A stretch of DNA of 64,000 nucleotides from Ramlibacter paludis (GCF_022012305.1 NZ_JAKLTM010000005.1:310001-374000); one strand, 5' to 3'. Positions 36,915 through 45,856 are shown, numbered from the stretch's first letter. Notes: a model not told the origin generated them from the letters alone. Program-made: numbers and translations.

Positions 36915-37306
36915 TCGCGGACTCGTCGGCCTGGATCGAATTTCTGCGTGGCAAGCGCTCCCGCGCCGGAGCGCGCCTGGAAGCCAGCCTGCGCGCCGGC
37001 GAAATCATCCTGCTGCCTGACGTCGTCCTGCAGGAGGTGCTGCAAGGCGCGCAGGATCCCTCGCATTTCGTGCGACTGCGCGAACAGCTCGAAGAAGTGA
37101 GACCTTTCGTTCCGCAAGATGCGCGCGCCCTGGCACAACTTGCGGCTTGGCTGTATGCACGATGCCGATGGCAGGGGATCACCTTGCGCAGCCCCAACGA
37201 CGCGCTGATCGCGGCTTGTGCCATCGACGCCGGCGAGCCCCTGCTGCATGCGGATGCGGACTTCGAGAGAATCGCGACGATCGAACCGCGGCTTCGCTTC
37301 GCCTGA
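36911..37306 (+). CDS. vapC: VapC-family PIN-domain ribonuclease toxin
   Basis: This 131-residue PIN-domain protein is presumably a Mg-dependent endoribonuclease held inactive by VapB. The acidic residues of the active site are in place: Asp in MIADSSAWIEF, Glu in LPDVVLQEVLQG, Asp in SPNDALIAACA, and Asp in LLHADADFERI. Two GTG codons compete for the start (36908, 36911); 36911 gives the usual short N-terminus and a GTGA overlap with the vapB stop. VapC toxins usually cut tRNA or rRNA, but the target is unknown here. Confidence 0.9.
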   Translation: MIADSSAWIEFLRGKRSRAGARLEASLRAGEIILLPDVVLQEVLQGAQDPSHFVRLREQLEEVRPFVPQDARALAQLAAWLYARCRWQGITLRSPNDALIAACAIDAGEPLLHADADFERIATIEPRLRFA

Positions 37307-37388
37307 TCGCCGGCGGCCGGCAGCCGCTGTCATGGCCGGCGCGGTGTAGTTCACAATCTGGGCTGGCTCCCCGCAGTGTCCATTTCCC

Positions 37389-38294
37389 ATGTCCTCCGCC
37401 CTCCACACCTCCAACATCACTTCGCTGCCGCTGCTGGCGCGCGGCAAGGTCCGCGACAACTATGCCGTCGGCACCGACCGCATCCTGATGGTCGCCAGCG
37501 ATCGCCTGTCGGCCTTCGACGTGATCATGGGCGAGCCGATCCCGGGCAAGGGCGAGCTGCTGACGAAGATGGCGCTGTTCTGGTTCGGCCGCCTGGGCAA
37601 CATCTGCCGCAACCACCTGACCGGCGAGCTGCCGGAAACCGTGGTGACGCCGGCCGAAGTGCCGCAGGTGCAGGGGCGCTCGATGCTGGTGCAGCGCCTG
37701 CGGCCCATTCCGGTGGAAGCCGTGGTGCGCGGCTACCTCGCCGGCAGCGGCTGGAGCGAATACAAGGCCTCGCAATCGGTCTGCGGCGTGCCGCTGCCGC
37801 CGGGGCTGAAGAACGCGAGCAAGTTGCCCGCGCCCATCTTCACGCCGGCCGCCAAGGCCGCCACCGGCCACGACGAGAACATCACCTACGCCAGGATGGT
37901 GGAGATGATCGGCCCCGACCTGGCCGCGCAGATCCAGGACCTGAGCCTGCGGATCTACCAGGAGGCGGCGGACTTCGCGCTCACCAAGGGCCTGATCATT
38001 GCGGACACCAAGTTCGAGTTCGGCCTGGACGCCAACGACGAACTGGTGCTGATGGACGAGGTGCTGACGCCCGACTCCTCGCGCTACTGGCCCGTCGAGG
38101 GCTACCAGGCGGCCTTCGACGCCGGCCAGAACCCGCCGAGCTACGACAAGCAGTTCGTGCGCGACTGGCTGGAGCAGGTCAAGGTGGACGGCAAGCCCTG
38201 GGACAAGACGCCCCCGGCACCGCACCTGCCGCAGGAAGTGATCGCCAAGACCGCGGCCAAGTACCGCGAAGCGCTGGATCGCCTGACCGGCTGA
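37389..38294 (+). CDS. purC: SAICAR synthase (purine biosynthesis)
   Basis: This enzyme joins CAIR and aspartate with ATP to form SAICAR. The 301-residue length is that of the longer (yeast-like) form found in Burkholderiales. Motifs: [56 protein letters not shown] and [14 protein letters not shown]. purE and purK lie 1.4 kb downstream, so consecutive purine genes cluster here with a small gene and a thioredoxin gene between them. Confidence 0.97.
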   Translation: MSSALHTSNITSLPLLARGKVRDNYAVGTDRILMVASDRLSAFDVIMGEPIPGKGELLTKMALFWFGRLGNICRNHLTGELPETVVTPAEVPQVQGRSMLVQRLRPIPVEAVVRGYLAGSGWSEYKASQSVCGVPLPPGLKNASKLPAPIFTPAAKAATGHDENITYARMVEMIGPDLAAQIQDLSLRIYQEAADFALTKGLIIADTKFEFGLDANDELVLMDEVLTPDSSRYWPVEGYQAAFDAGQNPPSYDKQFVRDWLEQVKVDGKPWDKTPPAPHLPQEVIAKTAAKYREALDRLTG

Positions 38295-38341
38295 GCTTCG
38301 CGCGGGCGTAGCATGGGGGCGAACGCCAAGGAGTCGCCGCC

Positions 38342-38755
38342 ATGAAGATCCTTCCCTGCCTGCTGGCCCTCGCGGCCGCGCTGCCGCTTTCCGCCTTTTC
38401 CGAATGCATCGTCGCCGGCCGCCTGGCCGACGCGCAATGGGCGCCGCGTTTCAGCGGCGTGCAGTTGCTGGGCGCGCACGGCCAGGTCGTCGCCAGCGCC
38501 GACAAGAAGCTCGTTTCCGCGGTCAGCCAGGTGCGGCTGGCGCGGCCGGCTTTGCTGTCCAAGTGCGACGGCAACAACGCGCTGGCCAATGGCGACAACG
38601 AGCCCGCAGGGAAGAAGGAGCCGGTGCCTTCGCTGGCGGCGGGCGTGTTCGACGTCGAGGCGGTGACCTATCCGAAACTGCGCACCGGGGGTGAACTGGT
38701 GGAGCTGCGGGTGCGCGTGCCGGCGGGCAAGGTTGTCGTCTCTGCGATCAACTGA
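38342..38755 (+). CDS. Small exported protein of unknown function
   Basis: This 137-residue protein has a clear Sec signal peptide (MKILPCLLALAAALPLSAFS) and a strong ribosome site (AAGGAG eight bases upstream). Two Cys remain in the mature part, one right after the signal (ECIVAG) and one mid-protein (SKCDGN), which could pair in the periplasm. No known domain is recognised. It converges with the thioredoxin gene, the 3' ends overlapping by eight bases. Confidence 0.75.
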   Translation: MKILPCLLALAAALPLSAFSECIVAGRLADAQWAPRFSGVQLLGAHGQVVASADKKLVSAVSQVRLARPALLSKCDGNNALANGDNEPAGKKEPVPSLAAGVFDVEAVTYPKLRTGGELVELRVRVPAGKVVVSAIN

Positions 38756-39620
38756 GGACGACGCTCGACAGGCGGCGCCGGTACGTCGCCACCGTCGGGT
38801 CGTCCGGCGGAATCTGCCCGTCCGCCACTTTCACCTTCGGCGGCTCGATCAGCTCCAGGATCGCGATGTAGGTCTTGCGCGCGAGGTCTTCGCTCCAGGC
38901 CTTGTCGCGCATCAGGATCTCCAGCAGTTCGTCCATCGCGGCCGTCCACTGCTGCTTCGCGAACAACCCGCGCGCCTTGTCGAAGCGCGCCTGGAAGTCG
39001 CGCTTGTTGGCGGCGATCCGGGCGTCGAGGTCGGCCGCCGGCTTGGCCGCCAGCGCATCCAACCAGCGCGCCAGGGCATCGATCTTGCGCGACACGCCGG
39101 CCTTGGCCGCCACCGGCTCGAAGGCGCGGCGCGCGTCGTCCTCGCGGCCGGCCAGCAGCAGCGCCTTGACGTAGTCGAAGCGGGCGTCGTCGTCGGCGGG
39201 GTCGGTGGCGACGGCGTGCTGCAGCATCTCCAGCCTGGCGGCCGGATCGAGCGGGCCGGCCTCCTCGGCGGCCTCTTCCTCCGGCTCGGCTTCCAGCGCC
39301 TGCACGTGCTTGTCGAGGAATTCGCGCACCTTGCCTTCGGGCAGCGCGCCCATGAAGCCGTCCACCGGCTGGCCGTTCTTCAGCAGGATCACGGTGGGGA
39401 TGCTCTTGATGCCGAAGGCGCCCGCCAGCTGCTGCTCCTCGTCGGAGTTGATCTTCACCAGCTTGAAGCCGCCGCCATAGGCGGTTTCCAGCTTTTCCAG
39501 GATCGGGCCGATCGCCTTGCAGGGGCCGCACCAGGGGGCCCAGAAGTCCACCAGCACCGGCTGGCTCATGGAGGCGGCAATCACCTCCTGCTCGAAGTTC
39601 TCCAGCGTGACGTCGATCAT
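38748..39620 (-). CDS. Thioredoxin-TPR protein (CnoX/YbbN-like)
   Basis: This 290-residue protein has an N-terminal thioredoxin domain with the full active site WCGPCK (Cys31, Cys34) and a C-terminal helical region of TPR type (for example LFAKQQWTAAMDELLEILMR). CnoX proteins hold unfolded substrates under oxidative (bleach) stress and pass them to GroEL. E. coli CnoX lacks one active-site Cys, whereas this one keeps both, so a reductase activity is likely. The start at 39620 gives the family N-terminus and has AAGAG eight bases upstream. It is divergent from purE with 36 bases between starts. Confidence 0.9.
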   Translation of the reverse strand: MIDVTLENFEQEVIAASMSQPVLVDFWAPWCGPCKAIGPILEKLETAYGGGFKLVKINSDEEQQLAGAFGIKSIPTVILLKNGQPVDGFMGALPEGKVREFLDKHVQALEAEPEEEAAEEAGPLDPAARLEMLQHAVATDPADDDARFDYVKALLLAGREDDARRAFEPVAAKAGVSRKIDALARWLDALAAKPAADLDARIAANKRDFQARFDKARGLFAKQQWTAAMDELLEILMRDKAWSEDLARKTYIAILELIEPPKVKVADGQIPPDDPTVATYRRRLSSVVLS

Positions 39621-39644
39621 TCCGGTTGCTCTTTGTTCAATTCG

Positions 39645-39650
39645 TAAAAT
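39645..39650 (+). promoter_or_regulatory. Candidate -10 element for purE-purK
   Basis: TAAAAT ends six bases before the purE ATG. If used, transcription would start at or within a base or two of the initiation codon, giving a leaderless or nearly leaderless message. No ribosome-binding sequence of note precedes the ATG except AGGG at 39651-39654. Confidence 0.35.
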
Positions 39651-39656
39651 AGGGCG

Positions 39657-40157
39657 ATGAGTACAGTGTCCATCGGCGTCGTCATGGGTTCCAGCAGTGA
39701 CTGGGACACCCTGCAGCATGCGGTGCAGATTCTCCAGGAATTCGGCATCGCGCATGAGGCCAGGGTGGTTTCCGCCCACCGCATGCCCGACGACATGTTC
39801 GCCTATGCCGAGGCGGCCGCCGCTCGCGGGCTGAAGGCGATCATCGCCGGCGCGGGCGGCGCCGCCCACCTGCCGGGCATGCTGGCCGCCAAGACCACGG
39901 TGCCCGTGCTGGGCGTGCCGGTGGCCAGCCGCCACCTGCAGGGCGTGGATTCGCTGCACAGCATCGTCCAGATGCCCAAGGGCATCCCGGTGGCCACCTT
40001 CGCCATCGGCGCAGCGGGCGCCGCCAACGCGGCGCTGTTCGCGGTGGCCATGCTGGCCAACGAGGACCCGGCCCTGCGCCAGAAACTGGACGACTTCCGC
40101 GCCCGCCAGACCGAGGCGGCGCGGGCGATGGAATTGCCTCCCAAGGCGGGCGCATGA
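39657..40157 (+). CDS. purE: N5-carboxyaminoimidazole ribonucleotide mutase
   Basis: This enzyme converts N5-CAIR to CAIR in purine synthesis (class I PurE). The 166-residue protein shows [15 protein letters not shown], the catalytic His segment [24 protein letters not shown] and [23 protein letters not shown]. Its stop is overlapped by the purK start (ATGA), which couples translation of the two enzymes that act in sequence. Confidence 0.98.
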   Translation: MSTVSIGVVMGSSSDWDTLQHAVQILQEFGIAHEARVVSAHRMPDDMFAYAEAAAARGLKAIIAGAGGAAHLPGMLAAKTTVPVLGVPVASRHLQGVDSLHSIVQMPKGIPVATFAIGAAGAANAALFAVAMLANEDPALRQKLDDFRARQTEAARAMELPPKAGA

Positions 40158-41311
40158 CGGTTTTACTGCCGGGCGCGACCCTGGGCGTGATGGGGGGCGG
40201 CCAGCTGGGCCGCATGTTCGTGCACGCCGCCCAGGCCATGGGCTACTTCACGGCCGTGCTCGATCCGGATGCCAGCAGCCCCGCCGGCCTCGTGAGCCAT
40301 CACCACGTCCAGGCCGACTACCTCGACGAAATCGCGCTGGCCACGCTGTGCGGCCACAGCGACGCCATCACCACCGAATTCGAGAACGTGCCGGCCGCGG
40401 CGCTGGCCCAGCTCGCGCAGCACCGCTTCGTCGCGCCCGGCCCGGCCGCCGTTGCCATCGCGCAGGATCGCGCGCAGGAGAAGGCGCACTTCACCCGCTG
40501 CGGCGTGCCCTGCGCGCCGAATGCTTCCATCACCACCGAGGCCGAACTGGACGCGGTGCCCGATGCGCTGCTGCCCGGCATCCTGAAGACCGCGCGCCTG
40601 GGCTACGACGGCAAGGGCCAGGTGCGCGTGAAGACGCGCGCGGAGTTGCGCGCCGCCTGGGACGGCCTCAAGCGCGCGCCCTGCGTGCTCGAGAAGATGC
40701 TGCCGCTGGCCTTCGAGTGCTCGGTGGTGGTGGCGCGCGGCGCCGATGGTTCCATGGTCAACCTGCCGGTGCAGCGCAACCTGCATCGCGACGGCATCCT
40801 TGCCGTGACCGAGGTGTTCGAGGGCAATGTCGCACCCGCGCAGGCGCAGCAGGCCATCGCGGCCACGCGCGCCATCGCCGAAGGCCTGGGCTACGTGGGC
40901 GTGCTGTGCGTCGAGTTCTTCGGCCTGGCCGACGGCTCGCTGGTGGTCAACGAGATGGCCCCGCGTCCGCACAACAGCGGCCACTGGAGCCTGGACGGTT
41001 CGGACGTCTCGCAGTTCGAACTGCAGGTGCGCACCCTGGCCGGCCTGCCGCTGGTGCAGCCGCGCCAGCACAGCGCGTCCTTCATGCTCAACCTGCTCGG
41101 TGACCTGTGGTTCACCCGCGGCGCCACGGAAACCGCGCCCAACTGGGCCGCGGTCCTGGCGCTGCCCGGCGCCCACCTGCACCTGTACGGCAAGACGAGC
41201 GCGCGCCCTGGCCGCAAGATGGGCCACCTGACTGTCACCGGCGCCAGCGTCGAAGCTGCCCGCGCCACCGCCTCGCAGGCGGCCGCCTTGCTGGGCCTGC
41301 CCGCCTTCTGA
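40154..41311 (+). CDS. purK: N5-carboxyaminoimidazole ribonucleotide synthase
   Basis: This ATP-grasp enzyme makes N5-CAIR from AIR, bicarbonate and ATP. The 385-residue protein has the N-terminal [15 protein letters not shown], the ATP-grasp core ([37 protein letters not shown]) and the metal-binding segment [18 protein letters not shown]. Translation is coupled to purE. The Sua5-type gene follows two bases after its stop. Confidence 0.97.
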   Translation: MTVLLPGATLGVMGGGQLGRMFVHAAQAMGYFTAVLDPDASSPAGLVSHHHVQADYLDEIALATLCGHSDAITTEFENVPAAALAQLAQHRFVAPGPAAVAIAQDRAQEKAHFTRCGVPCAPNASITTEAELDAVPDALLPGILKTARLGYDGKGQVRVKTRAELRAAWDGLKRAPCVLEKMLPLAFECSVVVARGADGSMVNLPVQRNLHRDGILAVTEVFEGNVAPAQAQQAIAATRAIAEGLGYVGVLCVEFFGLADGSLVVNEMAPRPHNSGHWSLDGSDVSQFELQVRTLAGLPLVQPRQHSASFMLNLLGDLWFTRGATETAPNWAAVLALPGAHLHLYGKTSARPGRKMGHLTVTGASVEAARATASQAAALLGLPAF

Positions 41312-41313
41312 CC

Positions 41314-42303
41314 ATGATCCGCGACGGCCGCGACCCCGCAGCGATCACGGAAGCCGCCCAGGTGCTGGCCGGCGGCGGCCTGGTCGCCTTCCCGACCGAG
41401 ACCGTCTACGGCCTGGGCGCCAATGCGTCCGACGAACGCGCCGTGGCCGGCATCTTCGCGGCCAAGGGCCGGCCGAGCGATCATCCGCTGATCGTGCACG
41501 TGCCGGATGCGGCGGCGGCGGATCATTTCGCCCTGCGCGTGCCGCCGGTGGCGCGCAAGTTGATGAATGCCTTCTGGCCCGGCCCGCTGACGCTGATCCT
41601 GCCGCGCCGGCCCGAGGTCGGCGCCGCGGCCGCGGGAGGCCAGGACACCATCGGCCTGCGCTGCCCGGCGCATCCGGTGGCCCATGCGCTGCTGCTGGCC
41701 TGTGAGCAAGCGTCGCCGCCCGTGCATGGCGTCGCCGGCCCGAGCGCCAATCGCTTCGGCCGGGTCAGCCCCACGACCGCGCAGCACGTCGCTTCGGAAT
41801 TCCCGTCCGACCTGTTCGTGCTCGATGGCGGCGCCACGCCGGTCGGCATCGAATCGGCCATCGTCGACTGCACCCGCGGCCTGCCGGTGCTGCTGCGCCC
41901 CGGCACCCTCACGCGCGAACAAATCGAGGCGGCCTGCGGCGAGCGCGTGCGGCTGCCCGACGAAGTGGCCGGCGCCGCGCCCCGCGCTTCCGGCACGCTG
42001 GAGTCGCACTACGCGCCCGATGCCAAGGTGCGCCTGATGGATGCGCGCAGCCTGCAGACGGCGCTGGACCTGCTGGGCCCGGATGCCAAGGCGATCGCCG
42101 TCTACGCCCGCAGCATCCTGCGCGGCAGCGCCGGCCAGATGCGCCGCATGCCCGACGATCCGGCCGAAGCGGCGCGCCAGCTGTTCGCGGTCCTGCGCGA
42201 CTTCGACGCCACCGGCGTCAAGCTCATCTGGGTGGAAACGCCGCCCGACGCGCCCGAATGGGAAGGCGTGCGGGATCGCCTGCGGCGCGCATCCGCGGGT
42301 TAA
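41314..42303 (+). CDS. L-threonylcarbamoyladenylate synthase, Sua5 type
   Basis: This enzyme makes threonylcarbamoyl-AMP, the precursor of t6A at position 37 of ANN-decoding tRNAs. The 329-residue length indicates the Sua5 form (YrdC domain plus C-terminal Sua5 domain) rather than short TsaC. Motifs: VAFPTETVYGLGANA, AAKGRPSDHPLIVHV, WPGPLTLIL and GPSANRFGRVSPT; the linker to the Sua5 domain is at SGTLESHYAPDAKV. TsaB, another enzyme of this pathway, is encoded 2.8 kb away. It is co-transcribed with purEK; its ATG has no clear ribosome site. Confidence 0.94.
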   Translation: MIRDGRDPAAITEAAQVLAGGGLVAFPTETVYGLGANASDERAVAGIFAAKGRPSDHPLIVHVPDAAAADHFALRVPPVARKLMNAFWPGPLTLILPRRPEVGAAAAGGQDTIGLRCPAHPVAHALLLACEQASPPVHGVAGPSANRFGRVSPTTAQHVASEFPSDLFVLDGGATPVGIESAIVDCTRGLPVLLRPGTLTREQIEAACGERVRLPDEVAGAAPRASGTLESHYAPDAKVRLMDARSLQTALDLLGPDAKAIAVYARSILRGSAGQMRRMPDDPAEAARQLFAVLRDFDATGVKLIWVETPPDAPEWEGVRDRLRRASAG

Positions 42304-42316
42304 CCGGACGGTTACC
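42298..42316. promoter_or_regulatory. GGTTAACC / GGTTACC pair upstream of the GDSL-like lipoprotein
   Basis: GGTTAACC (42298-42305) spans the stop codon of the Sua5-type gene and GGTTACC (42310-42316) follows, with 11-12 bases between equivalent positions. It resembles the pairs upstream of pyk and fba but is less exact. It lies 45 bases before the next ATG. Confidence 0.25.
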
Positions 42317-42360
42317 CGGGCTCGTTAAACTCCCTGTTTCCCCTCAAGAGAGAAGATTCC

Positions 42361-43314
42361 ATGGCTTCCAAGTTGTTGCGCCGCGCCTTGCTGCTGGCAG
42401 TCGGCGCCTCGGCCCTCGTGCTGGCTGCCTGCGGTGGCGGCACCGTCGAGTCCCAGTTCGAGCCCGCCCGCGTCGTCGCGTTCGGCGACGGCATGGCCGA
42501 CCTCGGCCAGAACGGCAAGCGCTACACCATCAACGATGGCTCCACCGGCAACTGGACCGAAGTGGTTTCGCTCAGCTTCCTGCAGAACCTGACGGCGTCC
42601 AGCCTCGGCGGCCTGTCCTATGCCACCGGCAACGCCCGCGTCGTCGCCAAGCCCGATGCGGCCGGCAACGGCGCCACGCCGACGGTCAAGGAGCAGATCG
42701 ACACCTTCCTCACCGGCCATGCGTTCACCACGAGCGACCTGGTCCTGGTGAGCGCCGGCGTGTCCGACGTCATCGTGCAGGGCAAGGCCGTGATCGATGG
42801 CACCCAGACCGAGGCCGCCGCGGTTGCCGCGGTGGAGCAGGCCGGCATCGACCTGGCCGGCCAGGTGCGGCGCATCGTGAACGCCGGCGCCAGCCACGTC
42901 GTCGTGGTCGGCAGCTACAACCTCGGCCGCTCGGTGTGGGCCTTCGAGACCAACCAGGCCAACCTGCTGCAGACGCTGTCGGGCCGCTTCAACGACAAGA
43001 TGCTGGTGACGCTGGTCGACCTCGGCGCGAGCGTGCTGTACGTCGACTCGGCGCTGTACTTCAACCTGAGCACGTCGAGCCCCGCTTCCTATGGCATCAC
43101 CGACGTGACGCACGCGATCTGCACCTCGGTGGACCCGGGCGTGGGCATCGGCACCGGCACCGGCCAGGTCAACTCCAACCTGTGCACCGGCGACACGCTG
43201 CTGACGGGTTCGGACCGCACCACCTACCTGTTCGCCGACCGCATCTATCCGACGCCGCGCGGGCAGCAGCTGTTCGGCGACTACGCGGCCAATCGCGTTC
43301 GCGATCGCTGGTGA
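42361..43314 (+). CDS. GDSL/SGNH-hydrolase-like lipoprotein lacking catalytic residues
   Basis: This 317-residue lipoprotein (lipobox LAAC, mature Cys24) follows the layout of GDSL esterases, but each catalytic position is changed. Block I reads FGDGMADLG, with Gly44 where the nucleophilic Ser should be. Block III reads SAGVSD, with Ser135 in place of Asn. Block V reads ADRIYPTPRGQQLF, with Asp293 kept and Tyr296 replacing His. The block II segment GGLSYATGNARV is kept. The fold is probably intact and hydrolase activity lost, so binding of an envelope ligand is possible. An 86-bp palindromic repeat follows. Confidence 0.8.
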   Translation: MASKLLRRALLLAVGASALVLAACGGGTVESQFEPARVVAFGDGMADLGQNGKRYTINDGSTGNWTEVVSLSFLQNLTASSLGGLSYATGNARVVAKPDAAGNGATPTVKEQIDTFLTGHAFTTSDLVLVSAGVSDVIVQGKAVIDGTQTEAAAVAAVEQAGIDLAGQVRRIVNAGASHVVVVGSYNLGRSVWAFETNQANLLQTLSGRFNDKMLVTLVDLGASVLYVDSALYFNLSTSSPASYGITDVTHAICTSVDPGVGIGTGTGQVNSNLCTGDTLLTGSDRTTYLFADRIYPTPRGQQLFGDYAANRVRDRW

Positions 43315-43330
43315 TGGGTTGAGCGGGGCA

Positions 43331-43416
43331 GCCGCGGTTCGGGCTGCGCCGCTCACCACGGCCTACGACGGACCGCACGGCAGCGTAGGCCGTGGTGAGC
43401 GCCAGCGAACCGCGGC
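43331..43416. repeat. Dispersed palindromic repeat, second family, short copy
   Basis: Outer arms GCCGCGGTTCG (43331-43341) and CGAACCGCGGC (43406-43416), inner arms GCTCACCACGGCCTACG (43351-43367) and CGTAGGCCGTGGTGAGC (43384-43400); both pairs are exact inverted repeats. It fills the convergent gap between the GDSL-like lipoprotein and SemiSWEET genes and touches the SemiSWEET stop codon. The same four arms recur at 57925-58085. Confidence 0.9.
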
Positions 43417-43683
43417 TCACCCCCGCCGATAACGCAACTTCATTCCCAGGATCGTCCCCGCCAGCGCCAGCGTCACGCTGTTCGCCAGGACGATCGGCCA
43501 CGCTCCCAGCATCACCCCGTAAGCCAGCCACAGCGCCACGCCCAGCGTGAACACGCTGTACATGCCCAGGGACACGCCACGGACGTCGCGCGTGCGGAAG
43601 GTCAGCCAGGCCTGCGGCAGGAAGCTGCAGGTCGTGAGGGCGGCGGCAAGGTAGCCGATCAGTTCGTGCATGGGCAAGGGCAT
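43417..43683 (-). CDS. SemiSWEET-type sugar transporter
   Basis: This 88-residue protein has three membrane segments, which is the SemiSWEET (half-SWEET, MtN3/PQ-loop) architecture; two copies form a facilitative sugar pore. The PQ motif is in TTCSFLPQAW and the conserved Asn in WPIVLANSVTL. An ATG at 43671 would remove the first four residues (MPLP) and is equally possible. It starts five bases after the dacB stop on the same strand. The sugar is unknown. Confidence 0.88.
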   Translation of the reverse strand: MPLPMHELIGYLAAALTTCSFLPQAWLTFRTRDVRGVSLGMYSVFTLGVALWLAYGVMLGAWPIVLANSVTLALAGTILGMKLRYRRG

Positions 43684-43687
43684 GGCT

Positions 43688-45079
43688 TCAGGGTTGGCGC
43701 GCGGTCCATTCGATCAGTGCCTGGACGGCCGGCCGCACGGCGGACGAGCGCGCGTGGTTCGCCACGGCCACCAGGAGGTAGCGCCGGCCCTGCGCGCCGT
43801 GCACGTAGCCGGCATAGGCCGTCACGTCGTTGAGGCTGCCGGTCTTCAGGTGCGCGAGGCCGACGTTCTGGCGCACGCGGCGCAGGGTTCCGTCCAGGCC
43901 CAGCGCGGGCAGCGAGGCGACGAAGTCCGGCATCAGCGGCGAGGCCCAGGCCGCCTGCAGCAGCTGGCCGAGCTGGCGTGCCGTGATGCTTTCGCCGCGC
44001 GACAGGCCGGAGCCGTTGTCGGTGGTGGGCGGCTCGCCGCCGAAGCGTTCGCGCCACCAGTTGCGCAGCACCTCGCGCGAGCCCTCCCAGGTGCCGCTGC
44101 CGCGCTCGCGCAGGCTGAGCGTCAGGAACAGCTGCTGCGCCATCACGTTGTTGCTGTACTTGTTGATGTCGCGGATCACCTCGGCCAGCGGCGGCGAGCT
44201 CCATTCGAGCACCGGCTTCAGGCCCGCCGGCACGCGGCCGTCGCGCGCCTGGCCGGCGAGTTCGCCGCCCAGTTCGCGCCAGAGCGCCGCAACCGCCCGC
44301 GCGGCGTAGCTGGCCGGATCGGGATAGGCGATCTGCCAGGTCTTCTCGCCGCAGGCGGCCGGGAAGCTGCCGGCAAAGCGGAACTGCATCGGGTTGGAGA
44401 AGTCCGCGCGCAGGGCGGTGGGCCAGTCGCCGCAGTCGCCGTTGGCCAGCGGCACCGCCTGCGGCCACTGCACGCCGGCCAGGGCCGGTTCGGTGCGGAT
44501 GCGGGCCTGGCCAGCCTGCGGCGTGATGGTCACCGCGACCGTCTTGAAGTTCACCAGCAGGGCGTCGGGCGAGGCGTTGTAGGGCTTGAGCGGCTCGCCG
44601 TCGAAGGCGGCCGGATCGCGCGCGGGGATGGCGAACGCGCTCCGATCGAGCACGATGTCGCCCGTGATGCGGCGGATGCCGAGTCCCTGCACCCGGCGCA
44701 GCAGCAGCCACAGGCGCTCGACCACCAGCTTGGGGTCGCCCTGGCCCTGCAGGTAGAGGTTGCCTTGCAGCACGCCCTCGCGCACCGGGCCATCCACGTA
44801 GACCGGCGTGCTCCAGGTGTAGGAGGGCCCGAGCAGCTCCAGCCCGGCAAAGGTCGTGGCCAGCTTGGCCACGGACGCCGGGTTGACCGGCACGTCGATG
44901 CGATGGGCGACCCGGGCCGGCCCGCCCTCGACCGGCGCCACCAGCACGGTGACGGCCTCCCGCGGCAGCTGGGCGGCGGCCAGCGCCTGCTCGAATTCGG
45001 GCGGCAGGCCTTGCGCGGCGGCGGCGTCGACCAACCCCGCGAACAGGAGGCAGGCCAGGCGGAGGGTCGCTCGTTGCAT
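43688..45079 (-). CDS. dacB: D-alanyl-D-alanine carboxypeptidase/endopeptidase (PBP4 type)
   Basis: This is a periplasmic class C low-mass penicillin-binding protein that trims peptidoglycan peptides and cleaves cross-links. The 463-residue protein has a signal peptide (MQRATLRLACLLFAGLVDAAAA) and the three active-site motifs: SVAK in NPASVAKLATT, SNN in INKYSNNVMAQ and KTG in HLKTGSLND. The family's extra domain between the first two motifs is present. An ATG at 45088 is an alternative start. The frame stays open upstream to 45781, but that part overlaps tsaB and is not coding. It is divergent from tsaB. Confidence 0.93.
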   Translation of the reverse strand: MQRATLRLACLLFAGLVDAAAAQGLPPEFEQALAAAQLPREAVTVLVAPVEGGPARVAHRIDVPVNPASVAKLATTFAGLELLGPSYTWSTPVYVDGPVREGVLQGNLYLQGQGDPKLVVERLWLLLRRVQGLGIRRITGDIVLDRSAFAIPARDPAAFDGEPLKPYNASPDALLVNFKTVAVTITPQAGQARIRTEPALAGVQWPQAVPLANGDCGDWPTALRADFSNPMQFRFAGSFPAACGEKTWQIAYPDPASYAARAVAALWRELGGELAGQARDGRVPAGLKPVLEWSSPPLAEVIRDINKYSNNVMAQQLFLTLSLRERGSGTWEGSREVLRNWWRERFGGEPPTTDNGSGLSRGESITARQLGQLLQAAWASPLMPDFVASLPALGLDGTLRRVRQNVGLAHLKTGSLNDVTAYAGYVHGAQGRRYLLVAVANHARSSAVRPAVQALIEWTARQP

Positions 45080-45136
45080 GGCGGCCATTATGGGTCGCGC
45101 ATTCCTTCGATAATGCCGGGCTGCCCTGGAAACCGC

Positions 45137-45856
45137 GTGAAACTGCTTGCCTTCGACACCAGCACCGAGCTGCTCTCTATCGCCCTGTTGCCGGGCGCGG
45201 GCCGAGCCGTGCTGACGCACGACGGCGCGGGCGGCGCGCAGGCTTCGGCCGCGCTGATCCCGGCCATCGAGGGCCTGCTGGCCCGGGCCGGCTTGCAGCT
45301 GGCGCAGCTCGACGCCATCGCCTTCGGCCGCGGCCCGGGCTCCTTCACCGGCCTGCGCACGGCGGCCGCCGTCGCCCAGGGCCTGGGCTTCGGTTCCGGC
45401 GTGCCGGTGCTGGCGCTGGACACCTTGCTGGCGGTGGCCGAGGACGCGCACGCGCGCAGCGGCGCCACGCAGGTGCTGGCCGTGCTGGATGCCCGCATGG
45501 GCGAGGTCTACGCCGCCGCCTACCGCCGCCGCGCCGACGGCCAGTGGGACACCGAACAGCCGCCGCAGCTGGGCAAGCCCGAGGCCATTGCCCTGCCCCC
45601 CGGCTGGACCGTCGCCGGCAATGCCCTGGCCCTGTTCGGCGACCGCCTGCCGGCCGGCGCCGTGGCCGCCTTGCCCACGGCCGCGGCGCTGTTGCGCCTG
45701 GCGCCGGCGGCGGTGGCCTTGCATCCCGGTGCCGATGCCGCCCAGGCACTTCCGCTCTACATCCGGGACAAAGTGGCGCAAACTACCGAGGAGCGCGCCG
45801 CCGAGCGCGCCCGCAAGGAGATGAACCGCGGTCCCGCCGCGGGCCAGCCGCCATGA
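45137..45856 (+). CDS. tsaB: tRNA t6A biosynthesis protein TsaB
   Basis: TsaB pairs with TsaD and TsaE to transfer the threonylcarbamoyl group to tRNA. The 239-residue protein has the ASKHA-fold motifs LLAFDTSTELLSIAL and AFGRGPGSFTGLRTA. The start is a GTG at 45137, which gives the family N-terminus; an in-frame ATG at 45113 lies within a likely -10 (GATAAT) and is rejected. Its stop overlaps the rimI start (ATGA). TsaD is not in the window, but the Sua5-type synthase is. Confidence 0.95.
   Translation: MKLLAFDTSTELLSIALLPGAGRAVLTHDGAGGAQASAALIPAIEGLLARAGLQLAQLDAIAFGRGPGSFTGLRTAAAVAQGLGFGSGVPVLALDTLLAVAEDAHARSGATQVLAVLDARMGEVYAAAYRRRADGQWDTEQPPQLGKPEAIALPPGWTVAGNALALFGDRLPAGAVAALPTAAALLRLAPAAVALHPGADAAQALPLYIRDKVAQTTEERAAERARKEMNRGPAAGQPP

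Noticed and set aside
36636..37306. vapBC as evidence of a mobile island
   Set aside because: No integrase, transposase, direct repeats or composition break is visible around it; flanking genes (fba, purC) are core.
43688..45781. Extended dacB frame beginning at 45781
   Set aside because: The upstream half overlaps tsaB on the other strand; the signal peptide at 45079 marks the true N-terminus.
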